A stretch of DNA of 64,000 nucleotides. It comes from Nocardia pneumoniae NBRC 100136 (GTDB lineage Bacteria; Actinomycetota; Actinomycetes; Mycobacteriales; Mycobacteriaceae). Each line of letters opens with the position of its first letter. Position 1 is the stretch's first letter. Below the pieces are notes generated by a model. It did no database searches. It was not told where the DNA came from and saw only the letters and a program-made list of their open reading frames with translations. Shown piece by piece: positions 7,179-16,171 of the stretch. The stretch is from assembly GCF_000308755.1 (NCBI RefSeq), contig NZ_BAGF01000002.1, forward strand, positions 1-64,000, in the 5' to 3' direction. Position numbers and translations under genes: made by a program.

Positions 7179-10100
7179 ATGACGCAACTTCCTGGCCACC
7201 GGTCACCTGGACCCATCGGTCTCTACGACCCGGCGAACGAGCACGACGCCTGCGGCGTCGCGTTCGTCGTCGACATGCACGGCCGCCGCAGCCGCGACAT
7301 CGTCGACAAGGCTATTACGGCTCTGTTGAACCTGGAGCACCGTGGTGCCGCCGGCGCCGAGCCCAACAGCGGTGACGGCGCGGGCATCCTGATCCAGGTT
7401 CCCGACCGTTTCTTCCGCGCCATCGTGGACTTCGAGTTGCCGCCGGAGGGCTCCTACGCCTCCGGTATCGCCTTCCTGCCGCAGGCACGTCGCGAAGCCG
7501 CGCGCGCCGCCTACGGCGTGGAGAAGATCGTCAAGGAAGAGGGCCTGGAGGTCCTCGGCTGGCGTGAGGTGCCGATCGACGAGTCGTCGCTCGGCGCGCT
7601 GGCGCGCGACGCCATGCCGACCTTCCGGCAGATCTTCATCGCCTCGCCGAAGAACGCTTCCGAACCGCTGTCGGGTATGGATCTGGAGCGTCGCGCCTAC
7701 GTGGTGCGCAAGCGAGTCGAGCACGAACTCGGGTCGGCCGGTGCGGGTGAGGGCGCGGTCGGCAGGGAATCGGTCTACTTCCCGAGCCTGTCCGGGCAGA
7801 CCTTCGTCTACAAGGGCATGTTCACCACGCCGCAGCTGCGCGCATTCTACCTGGACCTGCAGGACTCCCGGGTGGAGAGCGCGCTGGGCATCGTGCACTC
7901 CCGCTTCTCCACCAACACCTTCCCGTCCTGGCCGCTGGCGCACCCGTTCCGCCGCGTCGCGCACAACGGTGAGATCAACACCGTCACCGGCAACGAGAAC
8001 TGGATGCGCGCCCGTGAGGCGCTGCTGCGCAGCGACGTCTTCGGCATCGACTCCGCGGGCAAGAACCGGCTGGAGAAGATCTTCCCGGTCTGTACCCCGG
8101 GGGCGAGCGACACCGCCCGGTTCGACGAGGTGCTGGAACTGCTGCACCTCGGCGGCCGCAGCTTGCCCCACGCCGTGCTGATGATGATTCCCGAGGCCTG
8201 GGAACGCAACGACAACATGGACCCGCAGCGGCGGGCGTTCTACGAGTACCACTCGATGCTGATGGAGCCGTGGGACGGCCCGGCGTCGGTGTGCTTCACC
8301 GACGGCACCGTCATCGGCGCCGTGCTCGACCGCAACGGCCTGCGCCCCAGCCGCATCTGGGTGACCGACGACGGCCTGGTCGTGATGGCCTCCGAGGTCG
8401 GCGTGCTCGACATCGACCCGTCCAAGGTGGTCAAGAAGGCCCGTCTGCAGCCGGGCCGCATGTTCCTGGTCGACACCGCCCAGGGCCGCATCGTCGGCGA
8501 CGATGAGATCAAGTCCCGGCTCGCCGCCGAGCACCCGTACCAGGAGTGGCTGGACAAGGGCGTGTCCCGCCTCGCCGACCTGCCCGACCGTCCGCACGTG
8601 CACATGTCGCACGATCGCGTGCTGATCCGCCAGCAGATCTTCGGATACACCACCGAGGAGCTCAACCTGCTGATCTCGCCGATGGCGAGGACCGGCCTCG
8701 AAGCGCTCGGCTCGATGGGCACCGACACCCCGATCGCGGTGCTGTCCAGCCGTCCGCGCCTGCTGTTCGACTACTTCTCCCAGCTGTTCGCGCAGGTCAC
8801 CAACCCGCCGCTGGACGCGATCCGGGAAGAGGTGGTGACCAGCCTCAAGCGCAACATCGGCCCGGAGGCCGACCTGCTGCACCCCGGACCCGAGTCGTGC
8901 AACCAGATCGCGCTGGAGCAGCCGATCCTGGACAACGACGAGCTCGCCAAGCTCGTGCACATCAACGACGACGGTTCGCACCCCGAACTGCGGTCGGTCG
9001 TCGTGCGCGGCCTGTACCCCGTGAAGAAGGGCGGCAAGGGCCTGCGCAAGGCGCTCGAGGCGATCAACACCCAGGTGTCGGCCGCCATCGACGGTGGAGC
9101 GCGGATCATCGTGCTCTCCGACCGCGAGTCCAACGAGAAGCTGGCGCCGATCCCGTCGCTGCTGCTGACCTCCTCGGTGCACCACCACCTGGTGCGCGAG
9201 CGCACCCGCACCATGGTCGGGCTCGTCGTGGAGGCCGGTGACGCCCGCGAGGTGCACCACATGGCCATGCTGGTCGGCTTCGGCGCCGCCGCGATCAACC
9301 CGTACATGGCCTTCGAGACCATCGAGGACATGCTCGAGCGCGGCGCGCTGGAGATGCCGGGCAGCACCGGCGACCTGGCCGCCGACTACCGCAAGGCGGT
9401 CGCGAACTACAACAAGGCGGCGGGCAAGGGCGTGCTGAAGGTGATGTCCAAGATGGGCATCTCCACCCTCGCGTCCTACAACGGCGCGCAGCTGTTCCAG
9501 GTGATCGGCCTGTCGCAGGAGCTGGTGGACGAGTACTTCACCGGCCTGCGCTCGCACCTGGACGGCATCGGCCTGGACGAGATCGCCGACGAGGTCGCTC
9601 AGCGGCACCGGATCGCCTTCCTGGAGAACCGCAATGAGCGCGCGCACCGCGAGCTCGAGGTGGGCGGTGAGTACCAGTGGCGGCGCGAAGGCGAATACCA
9701 CCTGTTCAACCCGGACACGGTGTTCAAGCTGCAGCACGCCACCCGCTCCGGCCAGTACTCGATCTTCAAGGAGTACACCAAGCTGGTCGACGACCAGTCC
9801 GAGCGGCTCGCGTCGCTGCGCGGCCTGTTCAAGTTCAAGGGCGACGCGCGCAGCCCGATCCCGATCGAGGAGGTCGAGCCCGCGTCGGAGATCGTGAAGC
9901 GGTTCTCCACCGGCGCGATGAGCTACGGCTCTATCTCGGCGGAAGCGCACGAGACCCTGGCGATCGCGATGAACCGCCTCGGCGGACGGTCGAACTCGGG
10001 TGAGGGCGGCGAGTCGCCGTCGCGCTTCGAGCCGGAGGAGAACGGCGACTGGCGGCGCAGCGCGATCAAGCAGGTGGCCTCCGGCCGCTTCGGCGTGACC

Positions 10101-11831
10101 GCGCACTACCTGACCAACTGCACCGACATCCAGATCAAGATGGCGCAGGGCGCCAAGCCCGGTGAGGGCGGCCAGCTGCCCGCGCACAAGGTGTACCCGT
10201 GGGTCGCCGAGGTGCGGCACTCGACGCCGGGCGTCGGCCTGATCTCGCCGCCGCCGCACCACGACATCTACTCGATCGAGGATCTGGCGCAGCTGATCCA
10301 CGACCTGAAGAACGCGAACCCGCAGGCGCGCATCCACGTGAAGCTGGTCGCCGAGCCGGGTGTCGGCACCGTCGCCGCTGGCGTCTCCAAGGCGCACGCG
10401 GACGTCGTGCTGATCTCCGGTCACGACGGCGGCACCGGCGCCTCGCCGCTGACCTCGCTCAAGCACGCGGGCGGTCCCTGGGAGCTCGGCCTGGCCGAGA
10501 CCCAGCAGACGTTGCTGCTCAACGGCCTGCGCGACCGCATCGTGGTGCAGGTCGACGGCCAGATGAAGACCGGCCGCGACGTGATGATCGCCGCGCTGCT
10601 CGGCGCCGAGGAGTACGGCTTCGCCACCGCGCCGCTGGTGGTCTCGGGCTGTATCATGATGCGCGTCTGCCACCTGGACACCTGCCCGGTCGGCGTCGCG
10701 ACGCAGAATCCGGTGCTGCGCGAACGCTTCACCGGCAAGCCGGAATTCGTCGAGAACTTCTTCCTGTTCATCGCCGAAGAGGTCAGGGAGCTGCTGGCGC
10801 AGCTGGGCTTCCGCACCCTGGACGAGGCCATCGGGCGGGTCGATCTGCTCGACACCTCGCGGGCCAAGCAGCACTGGAAGGCCAGCAAGCTGGACCTGTC
10901 GCCGATCCTCGACGACGTCGAGACGGCGTTCATGTACCAGGACCGCCGCTGCACCAAGCCGCAGGACCACGGCTTGGACAAGGCGCTGGACCAGCAGCTG
11001 ATCGTGCAGAGCCGGGACGCGCTCGAGCGCGGACAGGCGGTGAAGTTCGAGACCAAGATCACGAACGTGAACCGCACCGTCGGCACCATGCTCGGCCACG
11101 AGGTGACCAAGCTCTACGGCGGCGCCGGTCTGCCCGACGACACCATCGACATCACCTTCACCGGGTCGGCGGGCAACAGCTTCGGCGCCTTCGTGCCCGC
11201 GGGTATCACGCTGCGCGTGCAGGGTGACGCCAACGACTATGTCGGCAAGGGTCTTTCCGGCGGCCGCCTCGTGGTGCGCCCGTCGCTGAACGCGCCCGGC
11301 GAGTTCGTCGCGGAGCAGAACATCATCGCGGGCAACGTGATCCTGTTCGGCGCGACCAGCGGGCAGGTGTTCCTCAGCGGTGTGGTCGGCGAGCGGTTCG
11401 CCGTGCGCAACTCCGGCGCCACCGCGGTGGTCGAGGGCGTCGGCGATCACGGCTGCGAGTACATGACCGGTGGTCGTGTGGTCATCCTGGGCGAAACCGG
11501 GCGTAACTTCGGCGCCGGTATGTCCGGCGGCGTTGCGTTCGTCTTCGACCCGAACGGCACCTTCGCGTCCAAGCTCAACCCCGAGCAGGCCGACGCCGTC
11601 GAGCAATTGGCCGGTGACGACTTCACCTGGCTGCACGACATCATCACCCAGCATCGTGACCAGACGGGTTCCCCGGTGGCCGATCGCATTCTGAGCGATT
11701 GGTCGCAGCAGGTGAACCACTTCGTCAAGCTCATGCCGCGGGAATACAAGAAAGTTTTGCTCGCCATCTCCGAAGCTGAGAAGAGCGGCAAGGACGTGGA
11801 CGAGGCGATTATGGAGGCCGCTCGTGGCTGA
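7179..11831 (+). CDS. gltB: Glutamate synthase, large (alpha) subunit
   Basis: A 1,550-residue protein. The class-II glutamine amidotransferase domain starts at the DACGV motif (catalytic Cys25 after propeptide removal). The central and FMN-binding synthase domains follow, with the [3Fe-4S] cysteines in [15 protein letters not shown], and the C-terminal GXGXG domain ([12 protein letters not shown]...FGAGMSGG) closes the protein. It converts glutamine plus 2-oxoglutarate to two glutamates together with GltD. ATG 7179 was chosen because it follows a ribosome binding site and fits the family N-terminus; the reading frame is open back to 6948, but that stretch is not family-like and overlaps the structured leader. 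Confidence 0.97.
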   Translation: MTQLPGHRSPGPIGLYDPANEHDACGVAFVVDMHGRRSRDIVDKAITALLNLEHRGAAGAEPNSGDGAGILIQVPDRFFRAIVDFELPPEGSYASGIAFLPQARREAARAAYGVEKIVKEEGLEVLGWREVPIDESSLGALARDAMPTFRQIFIASPKNASEPLSGMDLERRAYVVRKRVEHELGSAGAGEGAVGRESVYFPSLSGQTFVYKGMFTTPQLRAFYLDLQDSRVESALGIVHSRFSTNTFPSWPLAHPFRRVAHNGEINTVTGNENWMRAREALLRSDVFGIDSAGKNRLEKIFPVCTPGASDTARFDEVLELLHLGGRSLPHAVLMMIPEAWERNDNMDPQRRAFYEYHSMLMEPWDGPASVCFTDGTVIGAVLDRNGLRPSRIWVTDDGLVVMASEVGVLDIDPSKVVKKARLQPGRMFLVDTAQGRIVGDDEIKSRLAAEHPYQEWLDKGVSRLADLPDRPHVHMSHDRVLIRQQIFGYTTEELNLLISPMARTGLEALGSMGTDTPIAVLSSRPRLLFDYFSQLFAQVTNPPLDAIREEVVTSLKRNIGPEADLLHPGPESCNQIALEQPILDNDELAKLVHINDDGSHPELRSVVVRGLYPVKKGGKGLRKALEAINTQVSAAIDGGARIIVLSDRESNEKLAPIPSLLLTSSVHHHLVRERTRTMVGLVVEAGDAREVHHMAMLVGFGAAAINPYMAFETIEDMLERGALEMPGSTGDLAADYRKAVANYNKAAGKGVLKVMSKMGISTLASYNGAQLFQVIGLSQELVDEYFTGLRSHLDGIGLDEIADEVAQRHRIAFLENRNERAHRELEVGGEYQWRREGEYHLFNPDTVFKLQHATRSGQYSIFKEYTKLVDDQSERLASLRGLFKFKGDARSPIPIEEVEPASEIVKRFSTGAMSYGSISAEAHETLAIAMNRLGGRSNSGEGGESPSRFEPEENGDWRRSAIKQVASGRFGVTAHYLTNCTDIQIKMAQGAKPGEGGQLPAHKVYPWVAEVRHSTPGVGLISPPPHHDIYSIEDLAQLIHDLKNANPQARIHVKLVAEPGVGTVAAGVSKAHADVVLISGHDGGTGASPLTSLKHAGGPWELGLAETQQTLLLNGLRDRIVVQVDGQMKTGRDVMIAALLGAEEYGFATAPLVVSGCIMMRVCHLDTCPVGVATQNPVLRERFTGKPEFVENFFLFIAEEVRELLAQLGFRTLDEAIGRVDLLDTSRAKQHWKASKLDLSPILDDVETAFMYQDRRCTKPQDHGLDKALDQQLIVQSRDALERGQAVKFETKITNVNRTVGTMLGHEVTKLYGGAGLPDDTIDITFTGSAGNSFGAFVPAGITLRVQGDANDYVGKGLSGGRLVVRPSLNAPGEFVAEQNIIAGNVILFGATSGQVFLSGVVGERFAVRNSGATAVVEGVGDHGCEYMTGGRVVILGETGRNFGAGMSGGVAFVFDPNGTFASKLNPEQADAVEQLAGDDFTWLHDIITQHRDQTGSPVADRILSDWSQQVNHFVKLMPREYKKVLLAISEAEKSGKDVDEAIMEAARG

Positions 11832-11895
11832 AAAGAGAGTTCTACAGATGACGTGGACGACGCGCTGTGACTATTCGGGGGCCGCTCGTGGCTGA
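11813..11895 (+). repeat. 19-bp direct repeat at the gltB-gltD junction
   Basis: Copies of GGxGGCCGCTCGTGGCTGA lie at 11813-11831 (end of gltB, including its stop) and 11877-11895 (spanning the gltD GTG). They differ at one base and are 64 bases apart. The first copy still carries the GTG-GCT-GA that would allow a gltD start overlapping the gltB stop. The simplest reading is a local duplication that separated two formerly overlapping genes. Confidence 0.75.
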
Positions 11896-13357
11896 CCCCC
11901 AGGGTTTTCTGAAGCACACCTCTCGGGAACTGCCGAAGCGGCGGCCCGTACCGCTGCGCCTGATGGACTGGAAAGAGGTCTACGAGGAGAACTTCTCCCA
12001 CCAGACCCTGCGCACCCAGGCCAGCCGGTGCATGGACTGCGGTATCCCGTTCTGCCACAACGGCTGCCCGCTGGGGAACCTGATTCCCGAGTGGAACGAC
12101 CTGGTCTACAAGGACCGCTGGCGGGAAGGCATCGACCGGCTGCACGCGACCAACAACTTCCCGGAGTTCACCGGGCGGTTGTGCCCCGCGCCGTGCGAGG
12201 CGTCCTGCGTGCTCGGCATCAACCAGGATCCGGTCACGATCAAGCAGGTTGAGGTCGAGATCATCGAGAACGCCTTCGACGAGGGCTGGGTGACCCCGGT
12301 CTACCCGACCCGCCTCACCGGCAAAAAGGTCGCCGTGGTCGGTTCCGGTCCGGCCGGTCTGGCCGCGGCGCAGCAGCTGACCCGCGCCGGGCACACCGTG
12401 ACGGTGTTCGAGCGGGCCGACCGCATCGGCGGTCTGCTGCGCTACGGCATCCCGGAATTCAAGATGGAGAAGCGCTTCATCGACCGCCGTCTGGCGCAGA
12501 TGGAGGCCGAGGGCACCATCTTCAAGACCGGTGTGAACGTGGGCGTCGACATCACCGCCGAGCAGTTGCGCGAGCGGTTCGACGCGATCGTGCTCGCCGG
12601 TGGCGCCACCGTTGCCCGTGACCTGCCGATCCCCGGTCGCGACCTGGACGGCATCCACCAGGCGATGGAGTTCCTGCCGTGGGCCAACCGGGTGCAGCTC
12701 GGCGACGACGTCACCGACGCCGACGGCCTGCCGCCCATCCACGCGAAGGGCAAGAAGGTCGTCATCATCGGCGGCGGCGACACCGGCGCGGACTGCCTGG
12801 GCACCTCGCACCGGCAGGGCGCGGCCAGCGTGCACCAGTTCGAGATCATGCCGCGTCCGCCGGAGGAGCGGGCCGCCTCGACCCCGTGGCCGACCTACCC
12901 GCTGATGTACCGGGTCTCCTCGGCGCACGAGGAGGGCGGCGAGCGGGTGTTCTCGGTGAACACCGAGCGCTTCGTCGGCGCGGACGGCAAGGTGACCGGC
13001 CTGGAAGCGCACGAGGTCACGATGGTCAACGGGCGCTTCGAGAAGGTCGAGGGCACCGACTTCACGCTCGAGGCCGACTTGGTGCTGTTGGCCATGGGTT
13101 TCGTCGGCCCCGAGAAGCCGGGCCTGCTCACCGATCTCGGCGTCGGCTACGACCAGCGCGGCAATGTGCAGCGCGACAAGAACTGGGCGACCAACGTTCC
13201 CGGCGTCTTCGTCGCGGGTGACATGGGCCGTGGTCAGTCGCTCATCGTCTGGGCCATCGCCGAAGGCCGCGCCGCGGCCGCCGGTGTCGACCGGTACCTG
13301 GAAGGCGAGACCGCCCTCCCAGCGCCGATCACCCCCACCATGGTGGCTCAGCGCTAG
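11888..13357 (+). CDS. gltD: Glutamate synthase, small (beta) subunit
   Basis: A 489-residue flavoprotein. The N-terminal [4Fe-4S] region has CMDCGIPFCHNGCPLGNLIP and CPAPCEASCVLG. An FAD-binding loop (GSGPAGLAAA) and an NADPH-binding loop (GGGDTGADCLG) follow. It passes electrons from NADPH to GltB. GTG 11888 gives the expected VADPQGFLKH start; GTG 11867 in the same frame would add seven unrelated residues. It is separated from gltB by 56 bases that contain a duplicated junction. Confidence 0.96.
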   Translation: MADPQGFLKHTSRELPKRRPVPLRLMDWKEVYEENFSHQTLRTQASRCMDCGIPFCHNGCPLGNLIPEWNDLVYKDRWREGIDRLHATNNFPEFTGRLCPAPCEASCVLGINQDPVTIKQVEVEIIENAFDEGWVTPVYPTRLTGKKVAVVGSGPAGLAAAQQLTRAGHTVTVFERADRIGGLLRYGIPEFKMEKRFIDRRLAQMEAEGTIFKTGVNVGVDITAEQLRERFDAIVLAGGATVARDLPIPGRDLDGIHQAMEFLPWANRVQLGDDVTDADGLPPIHAKGKKVVIIGGGDTGADCLGTSHRQGAASVHQFEIMPRPPEERAASTPWPTYPLMYRVSSAHEEGGERVFSVNTERFVGADGKVTGLEAHEVTMVNGRFEKVEGTDFTLEADLVLLAMGFVGPEKPGLLTDLGVGYDQRGNVQRDKNWATNVPGVFVAGDMGRGQSLIVWAIAEGRAAAAGVDRYLEGETALPAPITPTMVAQR

Positions 13358-13383
13358 ACCCCTCTCTTACCGGAGCGGAAACG

Positions 13384-13420
13384 AAGGCGCCTGTGGACAA
13401 CTTGTCCGCAGGCGCCTTTT
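13384..13420 (+). terminator. Intrinsic terminator after gltBD
   Basis: AAGGCGCCTG and CAGGCGCCTT form a perfect 10-bp stem, extended inward by GGACAA/TTGTCC, and are followed by TTTT. It lies 27 bases after the gltD stop. Confidence 0.9.
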
Positions 13421-13686
13421 CGCGCTCGACAGGTCCTCGGGCCGCATACATTTCCCGTGCCGATGGGCGATCGTTCATTCCCTCGCTGAGTGTCGGAAAT
13501 CCGACACATCGCAGCTTTCGAATGGCATTGCGGCGGTTGTGCCCTTATTGTGATCTTCGGCGTGTGGCTGATCTTGTGGTGGGTGCCGTGTGTTCACCCA
13601 GCGTGCACTGGAACGACATTCGACGAGGTCAGCATTGACGCGGCAACTCGGCGGGCAGTTCGACGAGGGCAAGGGTTTGGAGCGGT

Positions 13687-14586
13687 ATGCAGTGGAAGAA
13701 GGTCGTCGCGGCTCTGGGCGCGTCCGCGACAGTGATGTCCGGCTTGGTTTTCGGCAGCGGGTCCGCGAGCGCGGCCCCGGGCTGCCCGAGCCTGTACGTG
13801 GTGGCGATTCCGGGTACCTGGGAGACCGGACACGACAAGACGCCGCAGCCCGGCATGCTGTCGGGCGTCACCCGAGGTCTGCCGTCCTCCGCGGAGGTCG
13901 ACTACGTGACCTACGCCGCGACCGCCTTCCCTTGGGAGGGTGAGGTTTACGGCAACTCGAAGAAAGAGGCGGTCGACAACGCGCGGGGCATGATCGCGGC
14001 CATGGCGCAGCGGTGCGGCGCGACGAGGATCGCGCTCGTCGGCTACAGCCAGGGCGCGGACGCCGCCGGTGACCTCGCCGCCGAGATCGGCACCGGGCTC
14101 GGTGTCGTGCCGCCCGACCGCGTGGCCGGTGTCGGTCTGATCTCCGATCCGCGTCGTTCGCCCACCGACATCCAGGTCGGCCCGATCGCTCCCGGTGCGG
14201 GCGCGGGCGGTCCCCGGGTCGGCGGCTTCGGCTGGATCAGCGACCGCACGCGCACCATCTGCGCCGTCGACGACCTCTACTGCGCGACCGCGACCGACGA
14301 CTTCGTCACGCGGTTCGCCGGATTCCTCGCCCAGGCGTCGGACGCCAACCCCGCCAACATGTGGCGCTACCAGATCGAGGCGGGCAACATCATCGGCGAC
14401 CTGATGTCGCTCGGCGGTGTCCCGACGCTGCAGGCGCAGCTGACCGACTCGGCCAACCAGCAGCGGGCCAAGGATCTCGAGCGCTTCTACAAGTCGCAGG
14501 CGCACACGGTGTACGGCAGCTACCAGGTGGGCGGCGGCCAGACCGCCATCTCCTGGATGCGGAACTGGATCGCGGGCATGGCCTGA
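13687..14586 (+). CDS. Secreted cutinase-family serine esterase
   Basis: A 299-residue precursor with a signal peptide ending near GSGSASAAPG. The nucleophile elbow is GYSQG, the catalytic Asp lies in ICAVDDLYC, flanked by cysteines, and the catalytic His is in QAHTVYGSYQV. This is the cutinase/acetylxylan-esterase fold; mycolic-acid actinobacteria carry several that act on lipids or glycolipids, including the envelope-associated Rv3802c type. Ribosome binding site GGAG lies before ATG 13687. It stands alone, between two terminators. Substrate unknown. Confidence 0.88.
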   Translation: MQWKKVVAALGASATVMSGLVFGSGSASAAPGCPSLYVVAIPGTWETGHDKTPQPGMLSGVTRGLPSSAEVDYVTYAATAFPWEGEVYGNSKKEAVDNARGMIAAMAQRCGATRIALVGYSQGADAAGDLAAEIGTGLGVVPPDRVAGVGLISDPRRSPTDIQVGPIAPGAGAGGPRVGGFGWISDRTRTICAVDDLYCATATDDFVTRFAGFLAQASDANPANMWRYQIEAGNIIGDLMSLGGVPTLQAQLTDSANQQRAKDLERFYKSQAHTVYGSYQVGGGQTAISWMRNWIAGMA

Positions 14587-14603
14587 GCCATCGCCGAAAC
14601 CAC

Positions 14604-14643
14604 AAGGCCCACCTCCTGGCTCGGAGGTGGGCCTTCGGTTTTC
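14604..14643 (+). terminator. Terminator after the cutinase gene
   Basis: AAGGCCCACCTCC and GGAGGTGGGCCTT form a 13-bp perfect stem around a six-base loop, followed by CGGTTTT. Being symmetrical, it can also serve the leftward gene ending at 14660. Confidence 0.92.
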
Positions 14644-14659
14644 CCGGTCGGTGGCGGGG

Positions 14660-14968
14660 CTAGCTGGACCCGGTCGGCGGCAAGGACTGCTTGAAGTGGA
14701 ACTGACGCGGCGGCGGGCCGTCGCGCCACGGGTGGTCATCCGGCCCCGGGCACGGGCCGTCATGCCTTTCGAAGTGACGAGGGCGATTGATGTCGGCACC
14801 CTGCTGTGGTTCGTCCACAACCTGGACCTGGACCCCCTCGCCCGGCTCGGCGGGCGTTTCGGCGGATGCGGTCGCGGCCAGGGCCGCGAGCGGGACGGCG
14901 ATCAGCGCGCCCGCCACGGTCACCCGGGCGAGACGCCGCAGCGGTGCGGTGGTTTTGGAGAGCGACAC
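14660..14968 (-). CDS. Small secreted protein, unknown function
   Basis: A 102-residue precursor. GTG 14968 was chosen because AAAGGA stands five bases upstream; an ATG-like start at 14998 would lack one. The signal peptide (VTVAGALIAVPLAALAATASA) is followed by a short mature part rich in Pro, His, Asp and Arg (NRPRHFERHDGPCPGPDDHPW) with a single Cys. No family is recognised. The His/Asp content could bind metal, which is inference only. Confidence 0.75.
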   Translation of the reverse strand: MSLSKTTAPLRRLARVTVAGALIAVPLAALAATASAETPAEPGEGVQVQVVDEPQQGADINRPRHFERHDGPCPGPDDHPWRDGPPPRQFHFKQSLPPTGSS

Positions 14969-15081
14969 GGAATTCCTTTCTCTCGAACCGTGAGCCACTG
15001 TGCGAGTGGCTCACCGGTCCCATCGAAGATTCCGTCGCTGGGACACCGGTGCGATGGTCCTGGCAATCGGCTGTGAATGGC

Positions 15082-15699
15082 TCAGCTTCGAGTAGCCATG
15101 TTGCGCGGCAAGAGATCCCACACGTGCCCGTTCTCGTTGACCGTTGCCGCCGTGCGGCGTCCGCTGCGGGAGAACAGGATCCGGGTGATGGAGCAGTAGT
15201 CGATGGGGAAGGTCAGCGGCCGTTCCAGTCCGAGGATCTCTTGCAGCGTCACGTTGATCACCCCGCCGTGCGCGAACACGATGACGGTGTCCTCTGGTTC
15301 CGTGGCGGCGACGATGTCGGCGATGGCGGCTCGCACTCTGGCCTTGAAGGCGTCCCCATCGACCTGCAACGGGAAATCCCCGGCTTTGATTCGCTCATAC
15401 GCGTCCCGGAATTCGACTTTGGCGTCTTCGATCGGGATATACGCGGGCAGATCGCGATCGTACTCGGCGAGGTCGTCGACGATCTCCACGTCGAGACCGA
15501 GTTTCGTGGCGGTCGGCGCCGCGGTTTCCCGCGCCCTGCGCTGCGGACTGCTCACCACCCGGGAGATCCGATGATGCCCGAGCGCCGCGGGCACCCGCTC
15601 GGCCTGCTCCAGCCCCACCAGGGCCAACTCCGGATCCGCGGGTCCAGCGGAGTTCGATATCCGGACCGGCTGAGCATGGCGAACAAGGATCAACTGCAC
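15082..15699 (-). CDS. Histidine phosphatase superfamily protein
   Basis: The product is 205 residues. The N-terminal RHG-type motif is LILVRHAQPV (phospho-accepting His8); the second arginine lies in SSPQRRARETA and the second histidine in VIVFAHGGVINV. This is the phosphoglycerate-mutase-like fold. The His of RHAQP (instead of RHGE/Q) is a common variant. Substrate unknown. It stands as a single gene on the minus strand. Confidence 0.88.
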   Translation of the reverse strand: MQLILVRHAQPVRISNSAGPADPELALVGLEQAERVPAALGHHRISRVVSSPQRRARETAAPTATKLGLDVEIVDDLAEYDRDLPAYIPIEDAKVEFRDAYERIKAGDFPLQVDGDAFKARVRAAIADIVAATEPEDTVIVFAHGGVINVTLQEILGLERPLTFPIDYCSITRILFSRSGRRTAATVNENGHVWDLLPRNMATRS

Positions 15700-15810
15700 A
15701 CGCCCACTCTGCCCGATGCCCCGCAGCCGGTTCCATCCGGACCCGACAGTCCCGCAGATACCGACGTCACCGAGATCGACCGACTCTGAGTCCGGCTACC
15801 CGGCACGAAC

Positions 15811-15845
15811 GACGGCCCGGTTCGCCTCATGCGAGCCGGGCCGTC
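15811..15845 (-). terminator. Hairpin downstream of the lysX unit
   Basis: GACGGCCCGG-t-TCGC / GCGA-g-CCGGGCCGTC closes on a five-base loop: a 14-bp stem with one mismatch, just past the stop of the 71-residue membrane protein. There is no strong T-run, so termination strength is uncertain. Confidence 0.7.
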
Positions 15846-15854
15846 GACGTCTGG

Positions 15855-16070
15855 CTAGGTGTTCTTCTTCCGCTTGGTCAACAGATAGATACCGGCGATG
15901 ATCAACGCCACGACCAACAGGCAGCAGATCGCGCCGACGATCAGCCCGCCGCCCTTGCTGCTCTTCTTCTTTTTGGCGGCGAGCTCGGTAGCCGAACTCA
16001 TCCACACGTCCGGGCTCGCCCACACGGAGTGGTCCAGCAGGCTAGCGTTGGCCAGCAGGTCAAGGTACAT
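15855..16070 (-). CDS. Small single-pass membrane protein, unknown
   Basis: A 71-residue protein: N-terminal soluble part (MYLDLLANASLLDHSVWASP), a KKKKSSKGGG basic hinge, one transmembrane helix (LIVGAICCLLVVALIIAGIYLL) and a basic KRKKNT end. AAGGGG lies about eight bases before ATG 16070. It sits about 100 bases downstream of lysX on the same strand and ahead of a hairpin, so it may be co-transcribed with lysX. No family recognised. Confidence 0.7.
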   Translation of the reverse strand: MYLDLLANASLLDHSVWASPDVWMSSATELAAKKKKSSKGGGLIVGAICCLLVVALIIAGIYLLTKRKKNT

Positions 16071-16171
16071 CTCACAACCCCTTAAGGTGTATCGGCCTCC
16101 TCCCGGAGCCGAATATCCAAGCGTAGCCGTCCTATTCGCTGGATGAGAACCGATCGCCGGGGAAGGCTCGC

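Noticed and set aside
7203..11720. 1,505-codon open frame opposite gltB, and similar long antisense frames over lysX (16283-19090), gltD (11447-13012), htpG and neighbours (27264-30419) and the Rieske gene (59035-60633)
   Set aside because: They mirror well-supported genes, have no family motifs and arise from the very high third-position GC.
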